Positions 1 through 12,405 of a DNA stretch of 64,000 nt are shown here, piece after piece. The stretch is from Ursus arctos (Eukaryota; Chordata; Mammalia; Carnivora; Ursidae): contig NW_026622952.1 in the NCBI RefSeq assembly GCF_023065955.2, positions 28,568,313-28,632,312 of the forward strand. The letters are read 5' to 3'. Every line of letters begins with the position of its first letter. The stretch's first letter is position 1. A program made the translations under genes and the position numbers. The notes under the pieces are model-generated. The model worked only from the letters and a program-made list of their open reading frames with translations. It ran no database searches and was not told the origin of the DNA.

Positions 1-762
1 TGGGTTTGAAGCCCTGTTCCATAATGCAGTAAGTATTTTAATGTGGATGAGTACAATAACCTTTAAATGTGAGGGTCATCATGAGGATTAAATGACATGA
101 TGAAAGTATAGCAATTACTGTTACGGTGTCGAGCAGATGGAAAGTGTTCCACTTTTATTTTATTATCCAATCAAAACCAAATAAATGCTTTAAACAGCCT
201 TATTCCAGCTAAACTAATGATATCAGACAAAAAATAATGAAATCTTATTAGGACATGAGATTCTTTGCTTTCTTGCTATTTTTGGTAACTCACTGTCTAT
301 TGACAAGCATACTCAGCACTATAACAGGAAGATTTTCGTGGCCAAATCCCCATAACATTACGCATTACCATGGTCTGTCATACCAGCACGGACAGGAGGA
401 ATCTTAGATGAAGGCAAGAAAATCACCACCCCAAATCTTCGTCACTAGCAAGCGGCAACTTTTTAGATCCCTTCAGTTACCTTTTCAAAGGTTTCGAAGT
501 GTCTAGCCAGCAGTCAGACGTGGGGAGCTAATTCCCAAATGCCACACGCTCAGGTGACCAGGTGGCAGACCAACTGTGAAGGTCCGGATTCCCTTTCACG
601 TCTGGCTTTGGGGACAGCCCCTGACTCTTCCTGCCTGGCATGTCAGTGGATATGAGGATACATGTCGAAAAATATCCTAAGACTGCTCTCTTCTCAGAGA
701 ACTGCAGGACCGTTTTGGTAGGGGGAGGGGAGAGAGGGGTTACCTTTAGAAATTAGACTTTT

Positions 763-953
763 CTTTTTTTAAGATTTTATTTTATTTATTTGACAGAGGG
801 AGACAGCGAGAGAGGGAACACAAGCAGGGGGAGTGGGAGAGGAAGAAGCAGGCTCCCAGCGGAGGAGCCTGATGTGGGGCTCGATCCCAGGACTCTGGGA
901 TCATGCTCTGAGCCAAAGGCAGATGCTTAACGACCAAGCCACCCAGGCACCCC
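763..953 (-). mobile_element. SINEC (carnivore tRNA-Lys-derived SINE)
   Basis: This is a reverse copy: T-rich start with aagattttatt, purine-rich middle, and a tRNA-like end reading gccacccaggcacccc. Near-matching target-site duplications flank it at 748-762 and 954-970 (the second has two extra bases). Confidence 0.9.
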
Positions 954-1104
954 AGAAATTATTGACTTTTTTGTGGGTGTTTTTTTTTTTCCCCCATCAA
1001 GTGATGAGCAAACAAAATGATCACATGGTTACCATGGAACTGGAGAAACCTAAAGGAACATCTGGGCCTACATGTTCCTTTTCTAGATAAGAAAATAAAG
1101 GTCA

Positions 1105-1310
1105 GGGGCGCCTGGGTGGCTCAGTTGGCTAAGTGAATGCCTTCGGCTTGGGTCGTGATCTCAGGGTCCTGGGATCAAGCCCCATGTTGGGCTCCCTGTT
1201 CACGGGGGAGCCTGCTTCTCCTTCACCCTCTGCCTGCCACTCCCCCTGCTTGTGCTTGCTCTCTCTTTCTCTCTCTATCAAATAGATAAATAAATTCTTA
1301 AAAAAAAAAG
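1105..1310 (+). mobile_element. SINEC (carnivore tRNA-Lys-derived SINE)
   Basis: It starts ggggcgcctgggtggctcag, has a CT-rich middle and ends in a short oligo-A after taaataaattctta. The flanks (gaaaataaaggtca and gaaaagaaaatgcaggtca) suggest a degraded duplication. The body (atctcagggtcctgggatc) is an older subtype than the copy at 1964. Confidence 0.9.
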
Positions 1311-1963
1311 GAAAAGAAAATGCAGGTCAGCTAGGTTGTGATTCACTTTAAGTATCAGCCTGGAGTCCTGGATGCCCTGAGTCCCAGGGCAACACCACCT
1401 TTCCTTCCCTCTCAGCCATCTGACAACATCCCTTTCTCCCTGACACTGGGAAGGACTAGGACAATGACTTCCAGATCTGGGTGTACATTTCAATCATGTC
1501 GGAAAATTTTAAAAATGCACAGGCCAACCCAGAATCCTTTCCATGTCAGTAAGGCATCTCTGCTTTTCATTTTTCCACTGATGCGTCTGAGGAGCAGGCA
1601 GGTGGAGAAGCGATTGTTCTGTCCCGTCCGTGGGCTATTCCCCACCACGTGTTACCGATTAATGTAAAAAAGATTGTGTAGGCATCTGCTCTGATGATCC
1701 CTTTCTGGATATTTAATGACTAAAACTTCCTTTGCAATTAGCTGTCCACACTGTATAGAGTTAAGCATATTTGAAGTGCTTAATGGATAACACGTACATC
1801 CAATTACTTCTTGCTGAACTAGATCTACCCGTGAACAAGTATACTGTATGAGAAACTTGAACTATTAAGACATAAGATTATACCGAAATATTTATAAAGA
1901 AATTTCAAAGACAAATGGAAACGAGGGACCTGACTGCTACAGGGGTTAAAACAAAAAAGACTG

Positions 1964-2167
1964 GGGGCACCTGGGTGCCACAGCGGTTAAGCGTCTGCCT
2001 TCGGCTCAGGGCGTGATCCCGGCGTTATGGGATCGAGCCCCACATCAGGCTCTTCTGCTATGAGCCTGTTTCTTCCTCTCCCACTCCCCCTGCTTGTGTT
2101 CCCTCTCTCGCTGGCTGTCTCTATCTCTATCGAATAAATAAATAAAATCTTAAAAAAAAAAAAAAAA
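1964..2167 (+). mobile_element. SINEC, bear/seal-like subtype
   Basis: The body contains gcacctgggtgccacagcgg and cgtgatcccggcgttatggg, followed by an oligo-A tail. A perfect 13-base duplication (acaaaaaagactg) lies at 1951-1963 and 2168-2180, showing a fairly recent insertion. It lies about 120 bases from ASB5 exon 2, in intron 2. Confidence 0.95.
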
Positions 2168-2285
2168 ACAAAAAAGACTGATGACATCGACCAGGCAGCT
2201 TTCTTATTTTTAAGTTGATTACTTTTGAAAATTAATGTGCTATGCTCGCGGGAAAGCGTATTTCAAGCCATAAGTAATATTTTAC

Positions 2286-2365
2286 CTGTGATAACAATGT
2301 TCTCAGGGCGAGAAGACGACCTTGACTTGCTGCTTCGTGCAGTGGTGACCGATCTGCCCAAGAAC
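2286..2365 (-). CDS. ASB5: ASB5 second coding exon (start of first ankyrin repeat)
   Basis: This 80-base exon supplies the last two bases of Gly66 and 26 further codons, reading SWADRSPLHEAASQGRLLAL and then RTLLSQ. It matches the start of the ASB5 ankyrin domain. The SPLHEAASQGR motif followed by a leucine-rich second helix is the usual ankyrin pattern (TPLHxAAxxG). The acceptor is a good pyrimidine tract ending TTTGCTGCCAG|G at 2366-2367, and the donor is ACAG|GTAAAA at 2285. Phases are 1 in and 0 out, consistent with exon 1. Later ankyrin repeats and the C-terminal SOCS box, which binds Elongin C and Cullin5, are not in the window, so the gene is partial here. The first and second coding exons are 40,360 bases apart. 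Confidence 0.95.
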
Positions 2366-5300
2366 CTGGCAGCAAAGGAAGAAAACAAGATCTGTGAGTC
2401 ATCTGTTTTAACCCTAAAGGATACAATCAGGTCCTGTGAAATATACACTCTTCAGAGGTCGTGTTCCACAAGGTGATCAGGATACCTGTACCACAGACCA
2501 GCAAATCTGGTTCTTGTCTAAAGGAACCAGACTGGCAGTTTCCAAACACAGAGGACTGTAATGCATGTTCTGGAACTGACCTGTCCCAGAACTCCTGGAC
2601 CTTCTGAACTATTCTCCAAAGAAGGGAAGGATTAAGGTCGCTTGATATGCCACAAAAATACATGTGTCAAAAAAATACTTTCTCAGGGCACTTCTAGCAA
2701 GGATAGCAGCTGGAACACCCACTCTCTACATTCCATACCCCGCCCTGCTTGTCCCCTCTTCTGTCTGCACCCCCAGACCGCCCTGGCCTTACAGTCTGCC
2801 CTAGGGCACAAGGGGGCTGCAGCAGGTTGCCAAGGACATTGAGTAGCCTAAGTCCTGAGCTGTGGAACAAGCAGGCTGGCCCTAGAAAGGGGTGTCCCAG
2901 GTTGGGACGAGCAGACTGTTGTCAGTGTTGGAAATGGCCTTGAAAAGTACCAAGGGCTCACTCAGGGCTCACTGATTCTCCATATACCAGTGGCCAGTGG
3001 ATGACAGTACTGACCCCTCAGCCCCAGGCCCTGATGAGAAAGGCATTGACCTGCCATGTTCCCCCAACTCCCCCTCCTTACATGCCTTTTGCACCCCTCC
3101 CATTAGAAAAATCAATGCCCTCCCGTGTGGAAACGCCCCTGTCCTTCTCTGCCCCAGCGCCTCTTAGCATCCAGCCACCCCCATCTCTCCCCCTGTGGTC
3201 TGCCTGGGAGATTTCATATGATACTGGGTTGGTGCACAGTGATTTTCTTGTAACTTAAACAGGATCAGCACTGTTGATTCTATTTAACGGACATGAGAGA
3301 TCATGTTGGAGGTTTTAATGTGATTAAGCATGCAGACTATGCAGATCAGAAAAACATTAATTTAAAGGGTATCAGTGGCTGATAAACTGAAGCGAGGGTG
3401 ACCAGGGAGAAAATCTTCCCGATGGAATGGGATTATGTTTGCTAGTATCAATCTTCTTATCTACTACTTCTTCCTCCTATCCATGAGAGGCAATAAATAA
3501 GCATAATTTTTTAAAACGCTGCTAATCAGTCCAAGTGCAATTTCAATAAAGTCACTTAGCTGTTAGAAGCATAAATTTTATGAAAAGTGTGTCTAAATCT
3601 TCTTAAATAGGTCAGGAAAAATAGGAGAAACATAGTAAAGAGTCGTGCTTTAGAAACCACTTCATTGCTCCTGTGTTTTCATACCTTTGAAAAAGGCTAC
3701 ACATAGACTTTGGCAAAGAAGAACTTTGCCAAAACACCATAAGGGAGGTCCAAGCGACTCCACTGAATAAAATGTGGGTTACATGGGTATCGCAGGATTA
3801 ACGAAATGCCCAAGTGAACCTGGTGGAGGGGGGAGAAGTCAACTGCCAATCATCCGTCTTTTTTTTATATCCAGTGATCTTATGAGATGTTACAGAAGAT
3901 ACAAATCCTAAGGGCAGGGACCGGAGGGTCCTTCTTGTACTAGTAGCTGGGGCCGAACGGCGATGATATGTGCACGACAGCCGCGCAGGCGCGCTGCGCA
4001 TTCCCTCATTTCCTTCTCACCCGCGCTGTAGTGTATACAATTATTGGTTCTCTTCTAAAGCTGAGGAATGAGAGCCAAAAGGAGCAAAATCATTTAAGGA
4101 GAGTCCCATAATCTAACTAGAGTTGGTCCTCCTACTTAGGACACTGCACTGTTTCCCTTTCCATCCACCACGATGAGCAAGCCAGACATCCAATTCTTTG
4201 AGCTGGGGACTGAAAGAAGAGTTGCTGTTATTAGCTCTGCGGTATTCTTTCTTTCCAGTATGAGTAAAAGGAGAATTGAAATAATGCACACCAGTAAACA
4301 TCTGTTGATAGGATCAAATTTGACGACAAAGCAATAATTCTTAAGAAAGTGGAACATGATTTCTTACTGAATAAAGTGCAAAAGTCACCGTCATAAGTAA
4401 TATTATTTGGGGGAACAACTGTGATTCGAGTTTCAGCTTCTAAGATGAAATTTGATGCTTTAGAAAGCGTACACATCTGTTTATCATTAAAGTAAACAAC
4501 TTGATTGCAGAGCGAAACTCTGGAGGACTTCGAACATAATATCCATTTTATTGTGAATATTTAAATAAGAAAATTATAATATTAACTTTCCAAAGAGATC
4601 ACATTTGCGAAACCACTAAGTTCAGCGTACTCAGCAGAGCAGTAGTAAATTAATGAGGTAATCAATGCTTATATACACGATTTAAATAATCATTTGTAGT
4701 ATTAATAATGATCATGTTTTCCCTCCTGAATAATGGCTTCATAAATTTCATTACCTTAATTTATCTCTAAAAGTTAGATGTTGAATTACATGATGCCGAA
4801 TCATGATTGCTGCCTGTTCTTTCATTGTCACTAGCTGAAGGGCAATTGACCAGATGTTGGGATTGGGAGAAGTTTAGAGAAATGGCCTTTTGGATTCATT
4901 TTGGGCTTATTTCTATCTGGTATATTTATGAAGACCTTTAAGGGGCAGCAAAGTTAACAGTACTTGCAGCCAATGGAAACTTGATATCCCTCTTTTGCAT
5001 ACAAATATGTTTGCCCATCAAAATTATTATATTAGACTTCTGAACAATTTCAGCATTGCGTGCTTCACAAAAGAAAGGAGAAAAAAAGGAAAAGGGTCAT
5101 TTAGAAAACAGACCACAGAAGGAACAAAATAAACTTAAGTATTTCAATGCAGTGTCCCATACCGCAACTGCCACGTTTCCCCTCAGACTGTCCCGCAGTT
5201 TCCTGCCCCACTGTCATTTTCTTCATCGCCAAGGCATAGGTCTATTATGGTGGGAAGAAAAAAGGCTGAAGCCTATGTGTATTTGTTATTATTTCTGTTA

Positions 5301-5595
5301 ACATGACCTCCAACGGCAAGACAAAGGAGTTAAATGTCACAGTAATCTGCAGGAAAGCACGCGGGGGTGTCAGTGACAAAACCACTGGAAATCGGCCATG
5401 TTGGATGAGGAATCCCTTGGCCCATCAGGCGGGGACAACGGGTGGGAGAGTACACTGCCCGGTTGTTTCCTGGGATGAACTCAGCTCTGCACACGTGCCT
5501 GGGACCCCTGCTGTCTGTCGTTATTCCTTCAAGAACAGGGGGAGGGAGAGGGGGTGGGAGCAAGAGACTGAAGGGAAGAGTTTAAGGGGCTGGAG
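2366..5595. other. Intronic stretch, no recognised repeat or gene
   Basis: Apart from the CpG patch at 3945-4025 and a C-rich, T-poor region at about 2740-3200, I see nothing I can name. It is mostly AT-rich unique-looking DNA. Confidence 0.5.
3945..4025. other. Small CpG-rich patch with NRF1-like sequence
   Basis: Within an AT-rich intron, this short patch is dense in CpG (gccgcgcaggcgcgctgcgc at about 3980-3999). It contains two GCGC-type half-sites like those bound by NRF1. No coding exon, SINE or LTR was recognised here. It may be a small regulatory element or simply chance. Confidence 0.35.
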
Positions 5596-5599
5596 CCCA

Positions 5600-5820
5600 G
5601 CAGCTCAGGACAGGAAAGACCTAGGGGCCAGGCAGGCCAGGATCTGCATCCCAGTGTAGGACAGTGGCTTCCATGAAGTCACCTAAGTTTTCCCAGATGC
5701 AGCTTCCCCGAAAAATGGGACAAGCATCACCAACAATTAGACAGCATTGAGGGGGAACTGGAAATAAGCTGGTGAAGTGCCTGCTCTGTAAATGCACAGA
5801 AAATCATCACCTAGTATTCT
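5600..5820 (+). repeat. MIR-like SINE (old mammalian)
   Basis: Weak but ordered match to the MIR core: aagtcacctaagttttccc, then gaaaaatgggacaag, then a tail near gtgaagtgcctgctctg. The copy is strongly diverged. Confidence 0.5.
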
Positions 5821-8180
5821 TTGCTAACTGGTAAATAGGGGGGATTTTTATATGAATCTTAGGGAACAGTCGTTTTTCTCCAAAACTAGAGAAACTCCAG
5901 CTATACATAGCAGCATCTATTGACTAAAAGAATTTTCAGTGCTATCAGTTTAATTAAACTAAATAAAGCGACGGAATGATTTATAAATGCATTTAAGCCA
6001 ACAATCAACATCTGCTACTACCTTTTTACTTTCCCGGGTAAGCTCTAGGGAATAAAGAGAGGGCTGTCTGTTGAAGGAGTGACCTATAGTACATGCCTGG
6101 ACTCGATGCAAAAAGCTTTTTGTTTGTCTGAGCTCTGCTCACCTAACTCCCAAGCAACCCCACCTCACCAGCTTCCTCGTAATGCCGTAGAAGAATCTCT
6201 GAAATTAATTCAGTAGCAGGTGAGAATCAAAGGATACTAGGTCATATTCTAGCTCCTGTTTCCAGCTAAGTCTCCACCCTGCCCTATTTCTTCCCTTCAA
6301 AATCTGAAATTCGGCAACTACAAATTTCTATTCAAATGTGTTCAATATAAAATCTCTTACCTTTCAATATGGATATGCTTTATATTAGAAAGATTTATAA
6401 GCTTTCTTGAAACCAAGCAAAATTATACATAGCTTCATAGATAGCAGTTCAGTAACTTTTCAATCTCGTTAGACTTTAACGGGGTAGCTCAGATTTTTTA
6501 AATGTCCAACTTAATAAACTCTTAAGGATAAGTTAGTTATTCAGTGTGACAACTGTTTTACAAAACACCTGTTAACATTCCCCACGCTAATCGAATGCCT
6601 ACTGTGAAGGTCTCTCTGTGGCTACATGAGAGCTGACTTGACTATATTTAGAAACGACACCAGTCCCCAGACATCTGGCATATGATTTACGGGGAGCGCG
6701 CCTGCCCCATTCTGTAAACATCACATTGCTGGAGTAAAAACAGTCACTTTCTTAGATAATCTACAGTTTGGTAAGGGTCTATGCCATACCTAAATCACCA
6801 TCTCCCCATGGCACTTCAAGCCAGCCACTGTTGAGGTAAATCCGGCTCATGTCTTGTTGTTTTTATCAGCATCAAAAAAAAAAAAAAAAAAAAATTGCTT
6901 GTCATTTGCTAGTTCCATTCGGCCATCTTAAAGAGCTCTAAGCTCCTTGTAACATGACCTTTCACCTCCAAAACCAAACACAGCTGGTGAAAATCTGATT
7001 TATTTTCAAAATTGCCTTTCCTTATTGATTGTTCCTCTTTGACAAATTGCTTATCCTGACATATTTTTTTCTTTACAGTTAAGTGCCTTGCAATAAAATC
7101 AAGTATTACAACTACAGCTCTGCCCAGCTGTATTACAACTACATCATCTGCTATGATGAAACCAATCTATTTTTTAGAAAGTCTTTTCCTGGCTCTCCTT
7201 TGTAGGCCAGGCACAGAAGTAGGATGTAGACTCACTCCAGAGCTAACCTCGCAGGGGTTCAGAGGACTCTCTGAGTTTGGTCACACTGACTTTCCTCAGT
7301 TGGTCCCCAAATGGGAAAGTCAGGACACTTATCTCAGACAGGAAATGATAAGAGGTGGGGAGCAATGGCATCTTCACATACGAACCAGTGCCACATGTTA
7401 ATGCATTTTATGGCTCCCTTTGCTATAAAGCATTAAATCAACAATCTTCTTCCTAATGGCGATGGATTTACCATGAAACCAATGAAACTCAAGTTCAAGA
7501 CCCCTACAGCGCACGGACACTTTCTAAGACTCTGTAATTTCATGTTATTTTGCTTAAAGAAGATCCCTAAATGCAGATAAGCTTCGGGCTCAACATCTGC
7601 CCCATCCCTATGCACAGGTTTGCAAAATAATTAAAAACCACCAGGCACTTACTGACCTTGACTGTGTATTTTTTCTGTTTAACCACATTAACAGAGCTAC
7701 ATAGACCCACGAGGGCATGCTTGACAAGGAGGGAAGTAACATGCTGTTAAAACCAGTCCCTTCCAAGCTTGAGACTGTCCTTTCTTTCCATTCCTGTTGC
7801 TTATCTGAAAGTTTTCTCAGAAAAATCTAGTCCCGATCTGAAACCACCAGCTGTGCTTGGGAACTTCAGGTATAAGTGGTGCGTTGCATGGATATGTGAC
7901 TTACTCTAACTGATTTCTTGTTCACAGTCTAGGATCCCTTCATTATCTCCTAGAAGATAGTGTCTGGCCCCAAACAGAAAAAAACAACAGGTGAGTAAAA
8001 AAAGGGCTGGGGTTGACTTTAAAAAAAAAAAAAAAAGACAAAATTTCCAACAAAGTGAAGACAATGGCTTCCCCTACGATATCCACGAATATCCAAAATC
8101 AAGAGAGAAAGAGATTTTAAGACCCTCTTCAGGTAACAGTGCTGCTCTTGGAAGAGACTACTCAGTCATCCCAAGCAGCT
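5821..8180. other. Intronic stretch, only a poly-A run
   Basis: A 21-base A run sits at 6874-6894. Otherwise no gene, RNA or named repeat is seen. Confidence 0.5.
6874..6894 (+). repeat. Poly-A run, 21 bases
   Basis: Uninterrupted A run with no SINE or L1 body attached. Confidence 0.95.
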
Positions 8181-8189
8181 GTCACTGGT

Positions 8190-8405
8190 CCCTGAGACTG
8201 TGGGCAGAGCACACTGGACATCTTCAGATCGATCTGAGTTCAAATCCCAGCACTGATTCTAGTTGTGTGAACTCGGTAGGGATTTACCCTCTTGAACATC
8301 AGTTTTCTCAGCCACGTAGGGAAGGATAAGTCTATGTACATCACAGGCTTGTGGTGACTGTGAGGTACTTAGCACAGTACCAAACACATCGGAAACATGA
8401 CAACA
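8190..8405 (+). repeat. MIR SINE
   Basis: It shows the MIR order clearly: gagttcaaatcccagcactg, then gttgtgtgaactcgg, then catcagttttctcagc, then ggtacttagcacagtacc. This is an old insertion common to placental mammals. Confidence 0.8.
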
Positions 8406-8639
8406 CAATCGAAATTCCATTTTCGACAATTATTTCCATGTTCCTGCCCCATGAGCTTTTGATTACCTCTTCTAAACAGGAGGTAGAACAACTTAACTTA
8501 TTTGAGATTATGAGGCTTTAGCTCACCTTCTTCCTCTTGTCTATAGCTCTGTAGGAGATATAAATAGATGGGGAATGGTCAAAATTTAGGGACAATGATC
8601 TCATCCATATGGATAGCTGTCCAATCTATGGCTCTTCCC

Positions 8640-10045
8640 TGGCCTCTCCCACAGTTTAGTGCCAATTTTAAAATTTACACCTAGATATTTTGCTGGTCTC
8701 TCGATACATTTCAAAAATCAAACGCATCATCTTTCTCTCAAAACCAGTTATTTCTTTTTGCTTCTCTTTTGCTTTAAATAATCCCTCTGTCACCTGACAC
8801 TAATAGTATGGTCTTAAATTTAAGCACAATAATTTTCCAGGAAACTCATATGTGTTGACTGTTCCAGGTGCTTCTCTGCGAGGAGATCATTATTATTGCC
8901 TTGGTACTTCTTGTTCAATGGCTCTTCATCTTCCCAAGTGGTGTCCTAGCACCTATCTATACTCACTCTTAGGGGGATTTCTTCTAGTCCCACTGATAGA
9001 AATATTATCCACATGTTGGTTAGCCCGACTTTATACCTCCAGACCAGCTCTCACCTCTAAGTTCTAGACTTGAATTTCCAGCTGGCTCTTCAATTTCTCC
9101 ACTTGGATAATTAAATGGGCAATTCAAGCTCACAGGGAAGACGGAACGCATGCTGTGCTCCTCTTAGATCTCCTCCCTATCAGTACCTGGCACCTCCACC
9201 CATCCGGGTGCTCCAAGGCCAAAACCCCCATGCAATCCTTCATTTCCATTTCTCACACCCCACAGGCAAACTCCAGTGAGTCTCCTGCCTCTACCATTCA
9301 AATATAACCCGGCCTTTGACTCCAGTGTCCTAACCTCCACGACCGCTGCGCCAGTGCGGGCCACCCGCTCCCCTCACCCGGCTTCTTGTAAAAGTCCGCG
9401 GACTGGCCTGTGTATTTCCACTCGAGGCCTTCCAATTGTCTGTTGTAACCACAGGAGCCAAAATGATCCTTTTTGGGTCCGAAAGGATCCAATGGCTTCC
9501 CTCTAACCCAGAGGAAAATTCAAAGTCCTTGTCATGCCCTCCAAGTGTCTCCAGGCTCCTCTTCGATCACAGTCTAGGATTGAGCAGGGAAGATGATATG
9601 AAAAAAGAAAAACTTGGGGGAACATGTATAACAGGTTTTACGTCGGACCCCTTCCACCAGCCACAGTGGCCTCCTTGCTTCTCCTCAAACACACCAGATG
9701 TACTTTCTTTCACTCTGCCTGCATTGCCTCTTTCTGAGAGATGCACGTGGCTTTCTGTCTGACTTCTGTTCTGCCCTGGCATGTCACTTTATGGGACAGG
9801 CCCTTCCTTGACCACCTCATAGGAAAAAGTCCTTCTAGTCCTGTTCTTTGTTCTCTTTACCCTGGTTTTTTTGTTGTTGCTGTTGTTGTCTTGGTTTTTT
9901 GTTTTGTTTTGTTTTCCTGAGCACTGATTGCTGCTGTAATATAGGTCTTAGAAAGTTGGACTTGGTATATTTTGTTCATTACTGTGTCCCCAAGACCTAG
10001 CACATGAATAACGTTCACTGCCTGATGAATGTATGTTCAAAATTT
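8640..10045 (+). repeat. L2-like LINE fragment
   Basis: The region follows the L2 3' consensus order. Segments include tttccagctggctcttcaat, gatccaatggcttccctcta, ccacagtggcctccttgctt, ccttccttgaccacctcata and finally tcattactgtgtccccaag with tagcacatgaataacg. It is diverged, with small indels and a T-rich (TTG)n/(TTTTG)n stretch at about 9866-9915. The left boundary is uncertain. No open LINE reading frame remains. Confidence 0.7.
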
Positions 10046-10164
10046 CATAAGTTGTGGAGCTGCTGTTGAGCTCGGGAGCCCTGCGCCTAAATTCATGGGT
10101 TCTCACACTGTGCCAAGCCTCTGGCCTTCCCCATCAGTGAGTCCTAAGAGTAGTTCCTTAAAGT

Positions 10165-10300
10165 GGTAATCTTGGCCCTCACATTCATCCACTGTGTATT
10201 CATTTATTAAACACTTCTGGTGATCTACGAGGGCAATTTTCACCCTTCTAGATGCCAGAGATACACAAAGATGGATGAAGTATGGTTTACTTCCTTTTGA
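10165..10300 (+). repeat. Old interspersed-repeat fragment
   Basis: It contains the motif tgtattcatttattaaacac, then agatgccagagatacacaaa, a layout seen in many ancient LINE-derived fragments (cattcattcaacaaatatt... gtgccaggcac...). The exact family is not assigned. Confidence 0.4.
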
Positions 10301-10763
10301 ATTCAATTTGGACTGTCCCCTCCCTGAATGGTCTTCCTGATTGCCATCTCTCTCCCACCATTCTTCCTACTGCCACACTGAGTTAAACCTCCAAGAGTAT
10401 CTAGAGTCCCAGCCACCCCATACAGTGCCTTTAGAAAAACGAGAAAGGGCCCCCGTTTCCATAGCAGCCAAGGCCCATGCTGGGCACACGTGCTCCGCCT
10501 GCACAACCGCACAAGACCGCCCTGAAAACACCTCTGGAATCCTGGTGCTCTCCACCTCAAAAACTTTAATGGCTCGCCACGGAGTACAGTCTAACGTTCT
10601 CATCCTAGAGTAAAAGATTATCTGCAGTGTGGATCAGACCTTCCGTTTTTATGTTCTATTACCTGCTTTCACACGCCGCGTGCTTAAATTAAGCTAGACT
10701 GTTGTACCTGTTCCCCCAATTTTTTCTTTTTTCATATCATCTTCCCCCTGCTCAATTCTTTTT

Positions 10764-10867
10764 CACTGAGCATGAGCCCCAGCCAGGGCTTGATCTCAAA
10801 ACCCCAAGATCAGGACATGAGCAGAAACCAAGTCCCTCACTCAACTGACTGTGTCATCCAGGAGCCC
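10764..10867 (-). mobile_element. Old SINEC fragment
   Basis: A diverged reverse copy of the tRNA-like half: cactgagcatgagccccag, cttgatctcaaaaccccaag, and an end near catccaggagcccc. No duplication can be identified. Confidence 0.7.
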
Positions 10868-11860
10868 CACAATTCTCTTCCTTTTGTTGCAGAGTCATTT
10901 ATCGGGTGGATCTGCTTTGCTGGGTTACCTGCTCTGCTCACAGGGGCTTAAGAAGTCCAGACAGCAGAAGTGGCTCGAAGATAGCCACCCTATCTTATGT
11001 GGAGAGTTGGACCCCGGTCGGGGGGAAGGTGTGTTGGTAGGGTGAGGAGAAGACAGCGAAGAGAAAGGACAGTGAGGTGGGAGGGAAGTGTGAGAGCAGA
11101 GGGGCAAAGGAACGGAGGGAGGGAGAGGCAGAGAGCAATAGAGATGGTTTTCAATGCCAATCCTAAGGCACAGCAAGGACCTAAGTCCCTGCTTTGGCCA
11201 CGCCCCGGAAACGTCATAGGACCGAGGGAAAGGGGGCTCTAGGCTCTGTGTCCTCACCTTCAGGACAAAGTTGCATGCTTTAAGTTTGACATGGGGACCA
11301 CAGACTTGCTGAATTTGTTTCAAGGGATAAATGGGCTTGGCCAGCAGTTTCATCAGCAGGAAGCCTGTGGACTGAAGGCCTCCCTATTGCACTCACGTTC
11401 AGCTCCCACCTCCGCTCAAAGGTGAAGAAGAAGATAGGAGGGGACATTATTAAAAAGATAAAGTTTCCAGTCAGCCTGAGGGATGGGAGCTTGAGGCCCG
11501 ATTTAATTCGGAAGTTAAAGAAATCTGTCCTCTTTCGACCACGACAATTTTCAGAGTCAGATTCTTTCTCACCAAACTAGATGGGTTTTTCCCTGACCTC
11601 ACTGCAGAACTCAGATCAGAAGTGTTCTCCTCGGCTCCGTATGAGTGAGCGCGTCAGCCCTGTGGCCTTCCTGGGTTGCCAGGACCGACGCTGCAAACTT
11701 GGATTTTCTGAAATCAGAGTCTCACTCACCACCGCTCCACAGTGGAATCTTCCTGCTTCCTCGGCTATAGGTCCATGTTCATAAGAACTCTGTCTGAGAA
11801 GTCGTGTGGAGCCGGGGAGTGGGGTTCACAATGGGCTGTGGAGGAAGGCGTATTTGGATG
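10868..11860. other. Intronic stretch with a purine-rich tract
   Basis: About 11030-11150 is an almost uninterrupted G/A-rich tract on the plus strand. The rest has no recognised repeat or gene. Confidence 0.5.
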
Positions 11861-11869
11861 GGACATCTG

Positions 11870-12045
11870 ACTCTCAGTTTTGCTATTGCAACTCAGTAAG
11901 TTTCAATTGCTAAATCTGTTTTCTTATCTATAAAATGGGGGGCAACAATATCTACATTTTCTAGTTGTTACAATGGGCCTGTGTGAGAAGGGTTTGACCC
12001 AAAGTATGTCCTTAATAGAACCCTGACTGTTATTTCCATTGTACT
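11870..12045 (+). repeat. MIR-like SINE
   Basis: It has the MIR-type string ttttcttatctataaaatgg followed by a tail ending near gtccttaatagaaccctgac. The 5' end is degraded. Confidence 0.55.
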
Positions 12046-12056
12046 GAGATTCTGTG

Positions 12057-12405
12057 CTATGGGCTGAATTGTGCCCCCTAAAATTCGTATGTTGAAATCC
12101 TAGTGCTTAATGTGACAATATTAAGAGGTGGGGCCTTGGAGAGGTGCTTAAGCCATGAGGGGAGCCCTCATGAATGGGATTGGTGCCCTTATAAAAGTGG
12201 TTCCAGAGAGATCCCAGCCCCTCTACCATGTGAGGATACTGTGAGAAGGTGCCAGCAATGAGCCAGGAAGAGGGTCCTCATTGAGAACGTGACCCTGCTG
12301 GCGCCTTGATCTTGGACTTCCGGCCTCCAGAACTGTGAGAAATAAATGTATTTATGAGCTGCCCAGTCTGTGGCATCTTGTTATAGCAATACACATGGAC
12401 TAAGG
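12057..12405 (+). mobile_element. MLT1-type LTR (MaLR), MLT1A-like
   Basis: It closely follows the MLT1 LTR: gaattgtgccccctaaaatt, aagaggtggggccttggaga, ctcatgaatgggattggtgc, then cttgatcttggacttccggc and ccagaactgtgagaaataaa, ending catggactaagg. These are fossil long terminal repeats of the ERVL-MaLR group. No internal sequence accompanies it. Confidence 0.85.

Larger units (their letters stand above)
1..2285 (-). other. ASB5: ASB5 intron 2 (first part; continues beyond the window)
   Basis: The intron begins with the GTAAAA donor at 2285 and runs off the left edge. It contains three SINEs. About 60-130 looks like the tail of a plus-strand MIR (gaggattaaatgacatgatg). The spans 130-745 and 1311-1950 hold nothing I recognise. 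Confidence 0.85.

Noticed and set aside
2427..2663. 78-codon minus ORF just upstream of ASB5 exon 2
   Set aside because: It is intronic, out of context with the acceptor at 2366, and has no recognisable domain.
10925..11353. 142-codon minus ORF rich in Leu, Ser and Pro
   Set aside because: It is produced by the purine-rich low-complexity tract.
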